Shown piece by piece: positions 46,709 to 58,700 of a stretch of 64,000 nucleotides of DNA. Position 1 is the stretch's first letter, and each line of letters opens with the position of its first letter. The stretch is from NCBI GenBank assembly GCA_036873755.1, contig JAVTVY010018968.1, positions 16,533 to 80,532 on the forward strand. The letters are read 5' to 3'. The notes under the pieces are model-generated. The model was not told the origin of the DNA and made no database searches. It was given only the letters and a program-made list of their open reading frames with translations. A program made the translations under genes and the position numbers. This DNA comes from Hanleya hanleyi (lineage: Eukaryota > Mollusca > Polyplacophora > Lepidopleurida > Hanleyidae).

Positions 46709-49700
46709 GTTAATAGTCAGATAGTGACCCATGTACACACAATAACGATGTTCTATACAAACAAAACTACATCCTTTTAGCGAAATATTTAGGTTGAAAT
46801 ATAGGCTACAGCAGTGCAGACTCCGACGGCGGAAACTCATGCATGATGATGAACTGGTCAGATTCGGACTCAGAAAACGACAACGAAAATTTGATCAAAC
46901 CATAAGCACACCATGACGCCATATGGCCGATCAAGATACGAGCTTGCCAACACCGTGCAGCGATGAGTTTCTCTGATCGTGGAATTTATTGCCACAATAA
47001 TTATGAGATTGTATGGTCGACCACAAGGTTTTGCTGGATTATCCAAGCGTAATGCTGTATTGTCCAAACATGATGTTGTATCATCACACACCCCTTGTCT
47101 GCTTTCACTCGCATTAGATCATATATTTCACCTGGGATATAATAAATAGAGGGATTAGAAGCTCCTGTTCAATGTTATCTTACTTGCTATTGTTCAATGC
47201 TGACAACTTCCATCACCTGTAACTCGGTCAATATATGCGATATTGTGACAAGTTCAGTCGTATTTCATAACTAAAAGAACCAGTAAGGAAGATCATTAAA
47301 ACTTGTCTTCTTTTTTTTTTTTTTGGAGAAACATGAGTAACCAAGTAATCTAGTTAGTGGAACCATTAGTCGCATAAGCTTACATCTTAATAATTGGTTG
47401 TGAAATGTCAAATCCACCACTAGCCCCATACTCGGGTCTTTTTAACATGTTTAAAGGGAAGTCTGAATAAATGCATAGTTTTCCGGAATTTGGGGTACAT
47501 GAAACATATTGAAGCACTTCTATTTATAATTTTGATTTCATTTTTTCACCAAATGTTAGAGGAAATAGTGAATATTTGAATGAAGAAATAAAAAAAAATG
47601 ACCAATTTTGACCCTCTGAGGGGACAGCTATCCTTAAAAGATTTCCACTGTAGTGGATTTTGTCCAAGTTATGTAGATGCCCCCTTTACTCCCGCAACAA
47701 AAAGCTAGAGAAAAACGTTTCCAAGTTATTCAAAATTTGATCCATTACATTCCTCCACATGTTGAACAACAGTCACTCATGTTTGGAAACTCCAGGAGAG
47801 CTGTTCGTCACTCTTCTGGATGAAATATCACGAGAGAGATCACACTCGCCAATATCACTCTGCAGTACATTTCCATTTTCCAGGAGAGTGAATGTACATG
47901 TAAATCTCCTTGAGAAAAAGTTAGGAAATTAAAACCAATAAGAATCTACATGTATAATGGATAAAAATTGTTTTCCAGGCTGACGCCATGGCAGTTGACT
48001 GTCATGGGGAATGGGCTTTACTGGCTGGGTGAGTACTGTAATGTTAAACACAGCACACAGAGGAGCTTTGGATATTCTGACATCTGTTTTTGTATATTCT
48101 GACATCGATGTCCTAAAATGCGAGAAGCTTTTTCAAGCGCGAGGAATAAAGTCAGAACACCTTAAACTGATTTCAAATATTCCGCTTCATGTTCAGTATT
48201 TGGAGATGAGAACTTGATGTCCAAAAATGTCAGTTTCCGGGTAAACAGAATTTTTGAAGCCGATCACCAGCTACATCAACCAATCAGCATTGGATTAGAG
48301 ATCATGTGAGCAATCAATACTGCATGATAATATAATGTAACATTCCGTGAAGAGTGGCAAAACAACAGCATCCAAGAACACCTGTTTTGCGGATAAACGA
48401 AGTCTTTGGATCCAAACTTGCCACTGTCAGAACATCTAGAAACTGAGGTTCAGAAACTCTCTGTGGATTATCTACTCTCAAATTAATCTATTGTATACAA
48501 GAATTTGTAATGCATGATTTTTATAGATTTCCACCATAGTTTGCCTATTGAGCTCATATTAAAAAGTGATCATAGTTTTATGTATAATAAATTGTTTTCT
48601 CTTAACAAGACGAAGAGTTTTGGCCCTTACAAACTTGAAGGCTGCCTCCCCATCAGAGTCCGTGAAGAAAATTCCACGGCAGAGTAAATGGTTGGTGAGC
48701 TGTGTTCAGTGGAACCCCCACGCCTCCCAGTCTCATCTATTTGCCACCGCTGTAAGTCTATGTGATTTACGATCAATCCTCTAATAATACAATCATAGGA
48801 AGTGAAATTCCTCACCATAAAATCTGGGGGTGATCAAATTTATTAGAACAGGAGGTTGGCAAAATCGTCTAAATACCTGCAGTTAATTATTATTTATTTA
48901 TTATTTCTGCATCATTTTAAGGATTTTGGAGGAGGGATCAAAGGAGATGGAACGATAAGGCAGGATTTTGGCCTATACGTGGTTCGACTAAAATCGAAAA
49001 AATAAAATGTCCTCAAAATAATTGTGTTTTAATGTAGCGACAAGAGAAAATATATGTACACAATATGTAAAAGTTCTAGATCAATTGCGTTATCATTGTT
49101 GTCATGACATGAAATTGAAATCCGCAGCATGTGCTATTTCGTGAAAAAAGGGTCTAAATCGAGTCAGACCGTGGAGATATAATGCCATCGCACATCCCCA
49201 GGTTAAATGGTGTTTTGGTCCAATGAGTCCTTCATGTCTAAATGTGCATTTAAATGACTCGAGTTAGACCCATTTTTAACGAAATAGCTCATGCTGCGGA
49301 TTTCACTTTCATGTCATAACTACAATCATAATGCAAACGAGCTAGAACTTTCACATATTTTGTACATATATTTTCTCTTGGCGTTGCATTGAAACAAAGC
49401 AATTTATAGGACATTTTATTTTTTCGATTTCAACCGCACCACGTATAGGCCAAAATCCTGCCTTGTCTTAACAGCTCCTTTATTGGAACAGCTGATGATA
49501 ATTTGCCCACAAAATTGTAGGTGATTGTATTTTGATAGAGTGATTGAATTGTTAGAGGATCTACTGTATGCATATATCATTCATAGCCACCAAGGGTATT
49601 GGGTGCACTCCAGGGCTTTTTCCATTCAGCAAGAAATAGACCATATGTCCATTTTTCGACCACCAATTGTCGTAAAATTTTCAACCCAAATCACTTATAT

Positions 49701-52700
49701 GTATGTATTTTCTAAAAGAGCATTATAAAACTATTATTTTAAGACACAGCAATGTCGAAAAATGAGCTTTTTTTTTTTTTTTATTTAGCTCAATTTCCGG
49801 AAAAATCTGTAAGAGTGATTTCAATTAAATTTCTTTCTCACAATCCATGGTCCGGTATCAAATTAAATGAAAAAAAAAGTTGGGGTCAACCTGCCCGTTT
49901 TTTGTCAGATTTTATCTCCGTAAATGAGTCCTGATTTGTGGCACACCCAAGGGGCATAACTGAGTCAGGACAAAATTTACTCCATGACCTTGATCACCAT
50001 GTAGACGAAACCAGCCAATGATCTGTACATGCTCGTCGGCAGTGTTGATAATGCTGAATAGGATGGTATTATAGATATAAGCTAGTAAGAAGACAAGAAG
50101 AGTTATGATGTAGCAGAGCACGGGCAGTCTATCGTATTATGAAGACCGGGGCCTACAAAACTGTGGAAGGCCACCATTGTTGTCGTCGGCGGCGTCTGTC
50201 TGTCCATCTTTCTTGTGGACACGATATCTCAGGATTTTAGCCAGGCATTGTAAATTCATATGCATCTGTTGAAGGGTCAGGACTGACCTTGACCTATTTA
50301 TCTGATTCTAATTAGTAGGATATTTCATGAAGGATTATATCTACATTGTCCATATTTATACCACATATGGCTGGACCTGAAGTTTATTGAATATCACTGA
50401 CGGCCTATTTTCTAAAGGCCAAATTCTAATTGTTAAGTCTGAGATCTCTTGAGTTAAAATAGACCAGAAAACTGTTGAAGATGGCCATGATCTATATTTC
50501 CAAGTTAAAATAGACCAGAAAACTGTTGAAGATGACCATGATCTATATTTCCAAGATCAAATTACTTGATTTGGTTATGAGCAAAATAGAAGAGTATATT
50601 TAGAGCTAAGAATTTGGTCATGCTCTACCAGAACCTCGGCTTAAAATTTTTTCCATCAAGTAAGGCCTTGGCAAAAGCTGACCTGGCCCAACTTCCAATG
50701 TATTTGTTATATGAGAGAATTGCAGGCAACCCCACTGGATCACATTTTTGTTAACCTAGTTGTCAAAGTTCTAAAAATATGTCTTGTACAATGCATGATT
50801 ACGGAGTGTAGACTTTAACCGATTGCTGACGGCTTTTTTTGTTTTGTTTTGGTCTCTGCTTTTTCAGGACCTATATTGGCACTTCAGTATCAGAATAATT
50901 TAATCAGGGGATAAAAAAAATTGACAGAATTAATATTTCAGTGTAAAAACTGCGAACAGCAACTAAAGTAGGGTAACATGTTTAATAATCACTCATTTGC
51001 AGCTCAAATAAATCTTGAATTGAGAGAATTTCATCTTTCTTTACCATCTTGTGGAGCACCCCAATTTTGAGAGTGTAGGCTATAGGTAATAATTATCATG
51101 CCACAGATACAAGTGATTTCATTCATGTTTATTTTTCATTGACAGACTAACCAACGTGTTGATGTCTGTTCCTTTGTGGACAGACAAGGCTCACAGTTCT
51201 GTTCTCTCAAAGCTCACACACGAAACATCAGGTGAGGGATGAAGTGGCAAAATGGTGTGGTGTATACAAACATGACAGGGGGTGCACATGGAGATGGGCA
51301 GGATGACTGGGACCTTGGGGGACAAGTTAGGACAGTCATTTCATTCCTGATACAGCTTTTTAAGCTGTCCACTCCTGTTAACACTAATCTCAAAGTCTTG
51401 ATAAATCACACAGAATTTAAGTGAAAATGTAACTTAAAGGTCAACCCAAACGGAATTTTTTTTGGTCTAAAAATCCTTAAAAATCATAGTTCATACTTCA
51501 CTTTGTATGAAAAAAATATTGAAAAAATTCTAATCTGATCAGAAACACACGTAATATGGGAGCAAAGTGGGCTTTTTCACACTTTCACAGCTGGGTTGAT
51601 GACGTCACGCAGGGGAGTTAACCGAGCAAAAACAGCGGATAACATGGAAAGCGAGTGCAGTCAGAGCTCCGGTTCAGATGTCGATTCGAGCGATATCAGC
51701 TGCTTAGATGGAAATATTTTTCGCCAAGAAGATGAAATAGACATAGAGGAGGATGATGACGGGCAAATTAACAGTTGTTTGCAGACCAACGGCGGAATTC
51801 AGCCCTATCAATTTGAGCCGTACGGCTCCGATTCTGACAGTGACAACCACTCTGACAACGTGGAACTCGACGACGACAGGATTCGGAGAGGTCGTTTGTT
51901 GAATACAGATTGGTATGCAACTTGACTGGAAACCTTATTATCGTCATCTATAAGACCAAATGTCCATATATTTCAAACTGTATTGAATGTAGAACGATTC
52001 TGTGATGTAAAGAACGAGCACATCTGTGTTGTTATTGTTGTTACTGACCGAGGCAGCCTTTTCGAAGGGATAAACTCCGGGATTCGGCAGTATGGACAGT
52101 AAACTGTTGATAACTCTACTGATATACGTCCGATTTGAATTTTGTTTGTTTTCCCATAATCCCCATGAAATACCAATTTCAGAATTATATAGTTTGATAA
52201 AAAAACTTTGGACATTCATGGCGAAAAGTAAGCCGTGGTGAGTGGATCGGCATTCACATTTGCTCAATTTTCGACAAATTACCTCAATTAAATTGAAATC
52301 GAATGATATTCCCACAATCTCAAATGTCAAGGGATTATGAAAGTATTATTATCACTTCTGTATCTACAGCCATTCACTCCAATTGGTGTTTTTTGAGATC
52401 TGGCGTTAGCCAGAGGCTCTTTAGAATGCTGTAGGGGAATGGACAAAAGTGCAAACCGACTCGCGGGATAGCCTTACGCTGCACGAAAGTAGTTCCACAG
52501 AGATGAGTTTTGGGGATCCTTAGTGGTTGAAAGGCTTTTGTATGTCTATATTTAGTCACTAATAGTCACTTGGCATATATTTGGTCCCTTATCTGCATTA
52601 AATATTACTCTGTTCATTGTTTTCCCACAAAATATGAGATTAATACGCTCTAAAGTATGGCAGACTGGTATCGTCACTTTACCAAAGCTTGGAAAATTAT

Positions 52701-55700
52701 ACAGTTTAGCTGGTTAGGTGTATATGTGAGAGATGCTCTACCATAGCAGGCAGCCTGGCCACCATTGTCTCATTATCACCTTTGCAGGCCACTGTTTGCT
52801 TTTCTCACAAGAGCAAGCTGTAACATATCTTATAATCTTTTCCTATCTTGTACTCCACCAGTCAACCTACATGTACATGGGATATCCAGAAAGTGTAATA
52901 CATGTCTGGTCTTATCCTAACTTGTGACATACAACCATCATCAACCTTGATGTCCAGCCCTTCTCACTCATAACACTAAATCAATCTCTATTTACCCCTG
53001 GTATAATCTCTTGTATTTACCCCTAGTTACATGTATGTTCTGTACAAACTGACCTTAATCCCCTGTGAGTATTTAGGCCTAGACTTCATTCCACTGGGCC
53101 CTTTTCCCATCGAATTCTCAACTGGTCAGTTTGCAGTTTCAACGCAACAACAAAACCATGTTAAAGAAGGTATCATATTGCTTTCTTTATGCTGGTTAAA
53201 TTAACATGGTGTTCATCTAAAATCCCGAACTGACGTATTGGAGGAATTATGTATCAAGATAAAGAGCAAAATTCAGCTATTTTGTTTGAGTCAAGGTTGG
53301 ATGAGCACCTACTGTGGTGTCTAATTGGACGGAAATTAATTGGGTAACACATGGTTAGCGTAACGTGTGCAACTTCCCTCATTATAGGACTACCTTTCAT
53401 TGTTCCCACAGATCAATTTCACATAAAAAGAAAGGCAGTCCTAGGATAAAAGTAACTCCGAAATGGAAGTCATTGTGATATAATATTCTATATTTCAGCT
53501 TCCATTTTCGGAGTTACTTTTATCCTAGGACTGCCTTTCTTTGGTATGTTCAACTTCATTATGTCGGTACCTTTTAAGAAGGGCCATTCACGCCATAAAT
53601 CCAAACGTTTAATAAATTTAACCGTTTAACTTGCACCAACCGATCAGATGTCATGAATTGACATTTGGAAGACCTTTCCTGTCCAAAGGCAAACGTTTGC
53701 TGTTGTAACGTCCAATACTTTAGATGTTTCCTGTCAAAAAGCAAACGTTTCCAGTAGTAATATTCGAGACTTTTAAACGTTTCCGGTTTAAGGGAAATCG
53801 TTACCGGTTGTGATCGTCCAGTCAGATTTTTTTTATTGCTGCCGCATATGTTCAAACCTCAACATCAACATGTGTCCACTGGCAAAACGTTTCCATTATG
53901 TAGTCTGTTTGAACCAATCAAAATAAGCCTTACAAATATTCACGCATATTGTATTCCTCATGCCCACCGTGCATCATGTCCTGCGCAATTGCCCCGGTGC
54001 CAAAGATATTCTCCAAAACCTAATTTGTAAGAACGGTTTTCATTGGTTAAAATACACTACATACCGGAAACGTTTGCCAGTGGAGATTTGCATGTGTTGG
54101 TGTAGATGTTGGAATACACGCGGCCCAAATAAAAAATCTGATTGGACGATCACAACCGGAAACGTTATCCTTTTAACCGGAAACCTTTAAAAGACCGTAT
54201 TTTTATTTTGACAGGAAACGTCTGAAGTTGCGAATTTACAACTGGAAAGGTTTGCTTTTTAACAGGAAAATGTCAGTTCATAACATCTGATTGGTTGGTT
54301 CAAGTTTAAACGTTTAAACTTTTTAAAGCTTTACAATTTTTGAACGTTTAAGAAGTTAAAACGTTTTAAGGGTGCGTTTATGGCGCGAACGGCCCTTCAA
54401 ATACCTTGTCGCAGGATGTAACTTGTGATTGCATTTTAGCCACATACATTCGTGCCTGGTGCCACCTGTGCCTTACTTGAAATTAAATATATAATTGTGC
54501 GTTTATTTCATTACAAACTTATCCTCCAATAACCCAGCTACCAGATCTCATTAAAGGCCATAGGCTCTAGTTATTTATTTACTTATCAAACGTATATATA
54601 TTTATGAAAGATCATTTTATTATTATTAAATAGTATATATGAAATAGAGACTCATCCAGTCTAACCTGCAGGTGCTCAAGCAACAAATGCCACGCGAGAG
54701 CGAGCAGGGCATGTACAGCCGTCTCCCTGCCCGAGGCCTCGCTTGCAGGCTAGGTTCGTTCAGCCAATGTCCGTGATAGATTCTCCTTGTCCGATTTCTT
54801 CGCCGTCACATTCTGATTGTTCTTAGATTTGACAGTTGGAATAGCTGTTCTCTTTAGTTTTGGTTTGTACCCGAATTCAACTGCTACGCTGTAGATGTCC
54901 TCGAATGATGTCTAATTTCTGTCAAAATGTGCCGAGAAAATTATACGAGTACTGGCTCGGGCCCTCTTTCCACACTCTCGTGTTACGTACAAATTTCGTC
55001 CAATTTGCAGCGATTTTCTCGTCTTTAGGCCACAAATGAATACTAACACCGTCATCTGTAGTAAAACTGCAACCTCCCACTACACAACGTCGCGGCATAT
55101 TTAACAAATGATGCCCCGATACTCCGAAAATCTCCAGAAATCAGCAGCTACTTACGACTGTGGTATACGGCTTTAACATAGAGAATACAAGACGGCTTCC
55201 CTCCGTGACGTCACAGCTGGAATTGACAGGAGAGCGATTTTCAACTTTCAAACGGCAATATCTCGCCAACCAGACTGCACAAAATTATGAAAAAAATATC
55301 ATTATTTTCAGAATCGAAAGGACTATTTTTTTTATATTTTTGACCTCAGAGCGTTTGGGTTGACCTTTAACAAAAACGATATCGTAGGAAGAACTATAAC
55401 TCTTCCACATTTTTTATTAGAGTAATCTCCCCTCGTTTAGCTGAATACATTTTGAGCATGTGTAGTGTCATAGTCCAATCTGCTTTTACATATATTGTGT
55501 TGTTATTACAGTGATTTAGACTGGTCCCCATTTGATACCAATGTGCTAGCCACCTGTTCTGTGGACACGTTCACCTATCTTTGGGACATCAGGTAAGTAG
55601 TTGATTACAAGTGAGAAATTACATTACCTTGTTTTTCGATTAATCTCACATTTTAGACCCCAGTCTTGAACAGATTTCATTTGGGGAAGCCTTGGGAAAA

Positions 55701-58700
55701 TACATGTATATACATTTCTAATCCATAATGCTTCATTTTAGGATAAACTGAATAAATAATCTTCTTGAAAAATCTAAATTCATTGCGAAATAATGAAAGT
55801 GGGTAGTTTCTTCAGTTCCCAAGTCTGTCATGTGTTCTAGATGTTGGCCACAATTCCCAGGTTTGCCATGTGTTTGCTGAGAAGCAACAGGAACAGCAAT
55901 GTGGCATCTAGCACTGTACCTGCACTTGTCCATGTTTCCATGTTGCTTCAAGGATTTGCTCCTTTCAAGCAACAAGAAAGCTACTTGGCTGGGTGGCACT
56001 GTGTTGGTTTGTCTCGATATGACTGAAACATTGTTGAAAGCGACGTTAAACTTAGATCACTGAGTCACTCCCAATTTTGCTGAATTTTGTAATAATTCAT
56101 GATCTTTATTATATTTGATTGACCTATATTTCTTTTTTATTCAGAGATCCCAAGAAGCCTTCGTCTGCATTCCAAACAGTTGGTATGTGTCATAGATAAT
56201 AGATGTATGTAGCATTGCTAAAGCACTTCGAATCATTCCCACATTGGGAAACACCTGGCCAGAAAATACTGACTCGTGTGAGAATCGAACGCATGTCTTA
56301 GGGGTAATGTACCACCAGCAAGTGAGCTACCGAGTTGGGATCAGCTCGCTTATTCAATCCCATTTCACAAGTACCTGACTATTTGCCATGATAACAGAGG
56401 AAATTTGATAAATTTGAAGATAGTGTTTCGACTAATAATTTAAATCATCTTCCGGGATGAATTTTGCATTCTTCCTACTTTGTAAATGGATTGATTAAGC
56501 GAGCTGTTCCCTATTGGACTTCGTAGCTTGGTCGCTAAGTAAAGGAGTTCGATTCTCACCGGAGTCCGTATTTTCTGTCCGGGTGTTTCACAATGGAGGA
56601 ATAATTGAAAATTTATCCCTGAATATTACTGGAATTATTAATGAACCTTATTTACTTGAATACCCAGAACGATTCCCTTGTTTTTCTAATATTTTTTCTG
56701 TTTCATAGCAGAATACATTCAACTGTTTTCAAACGATCACAAACAGGATATCTGGAAGGTTGATTCTGACCAATCCACTAACTTCCAGATTCAAATGTAC
56801 AGTTCACAATTTCCTGTGCCAAACCGGATATAATACACAAGCCTTAAACATTGTGGATGTGGTCACTGCTTCTCCTGACTTAAGTTTGATAAGTGTACAA
56901 GACAGACTTTTAATACTTTTTCTTTGAAAAGTGATCTCACTTAAGTTATATTTGTCTACAAAAAGTTATCGGTATGAATTCCTAAGCAGCTTTATCAGTA
57001 CTGTCATGACAAATGTGTAACCTCCTTCATTATCAGCTGGTGCAGCCCAGGTGAAGTGGAACAAAGTCACTAGAAATCTGTTTGCAACCACTCATGATGG
57101 GGACATCAGGATATGGGACCCTAGGGTAAGTCCTTTCCTCTACCCCAGTTACTGTTTTACTCCTGTTATGACAGAAGTTGTCCATAACTCAGAGGATTAT
57201 CTCTTCAGAATAAGCGCTGTATAATAATTCCTCCACAGGAAGAGAAAGGACCAGGTGCAGTTTAGTGGGGTGTTTGCCCCCCAGAGGTGTTGATTTGGAG
57301 TGACAAAATGAAATATTATATTCGAAAGACATTTTCAGTGATGCTCTTGTTGTATGCTCATAGTAATTAGGGGGTTTGAACAAAAGCATATTGAAGTTGT
57401 GTATTTGTGCATAATTGGCCATTTAGAGATGAAAACAGCACCCTTTTCTCTTCATAAACAAATGAAGCCAGTCCAGAACCAAGGCAAGCTTTACTCCGAA
57501 ATATTGGTCATATCAATACTTAGCTGTTGCCCATAAACGGTTTTTGTTCTAAACTGACTTATATGTTTGAAGAAAGAAAAAGGGGCTGTTTTTGCACAAA
57601 TCCAGTACTTCAAGATGCTGTTATTGAAAAACCAAAATCTCACTGAACTGCACCGCGTCCTTTTCCATCCAGAAATAATGGGCCTTCGGGTTATTGTATT
57701 CATCAACACAGGAAGTTAATGATACTGATTGTATAGTAGAAAATTTCACTTCCTGTGATTGAATTATTAGAGGTACTACCATATTCAATATTGTCTCTGT
57801 AGAATTTAATCATGTCAACTACAGGTCTGAGCAATGTGTATTATTGATTAGAACTCTTATAAAATCAAATGATGTTGATGGGAAATTCTGTCTGCTCTTT
57901 CAAACAACAGTGAGCAACAACCAAAAACGTTCAATGTATAGGTTCTAGAGGAGTCATTAAGAAATTAAATTTGTGAAAACATAGGGGGCAGATATGTAAA
58001 ATATGGATAACCAGTCGAGAGTGTATACAGTCCATTTAACATTAAACATTAATTCTTGTTTCAGAAAGGGAATGCACCCCTACAGTACATTGCTGCTCAT
58101 CTATCCAAGATTCATGGTTTGGATTGGAACCCACACACAGAGTATAACCTGGCCACATCCAGTCAAGATTGTACTGTCAAGGTAGGTGGGACAAATGGGC
58201 ATATCGATCATGTAAGACGAAGTGACGTGAATTTACGGGAATTCCAATAGTGGTAAATGGGCAAGTAGTCGGCCATTGTTCCATATGCTAACATGTCAAG
58301 TCACATTGAAAAGCAGTATCTCATCTAACATGAACTATATCCCGACAAATGTCTCTACATATCCAGGGCTTTAGATAACCCTCTTAATACAACATTAAAC
58401 GCCGTGCTCATTAGGATGTGCCCAGATTATACAGCAAAAAAAAAGAAGAGAAAATTTCTCATCAATTAAGCGTGCTATTGAAAGCCTAAATATTTCGCTA
58501 GAATCCATGGAATTAGAAGGGGTGGGGGGGGGGGGGGTTGGACGCTACATCATTTGTACAGAAATTACCACAGTGATTCAACCAATATTTTTAGCTTTCG
58601 CCATAAAATTATTGGTTGTTAAATAAATTTTTCTTTTTAAATAAAATTATATCAATTGCTTGCGAGTTTATAATTGAATGTTAGGATGAAAGCTTTTATA

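Larger units (their letters stand above)
51434..55370. mobile_element. 3.9-kb TTAA-type DNA transposon (Kolobok-like) in WDR59 intron 4
   Basis: TTAA at 51434-51437 and 55367-55370 flank perfect 15-bp TIRs AGGTCAACCCAAACG. Mirrored subterminal boxes CAGCTG..TGACGTCAC lie 162 bases from the left end (51600-51607) and 153 from the right (55206-55213). Two inward-facing coding remnants sit just inside: an acidic P2X7-like first exon (+) and a THAP-domain gene (-). TTAA duplication with a THAP protein is typical of Kolobok; the class is inferred. No intact transposase core was found; the middle is occupied by other insertions (53427-53542, 53578-54398). Confidence 0.8.

Noticed and set aside
51944..52330. 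128-codon - strand frame in the TTAA transposon as its transposase
   Set aside because: No DDE-type motif or zinc signature; an overlapping frame is equally long, and composition is that of AT-rich non-coding DNA.
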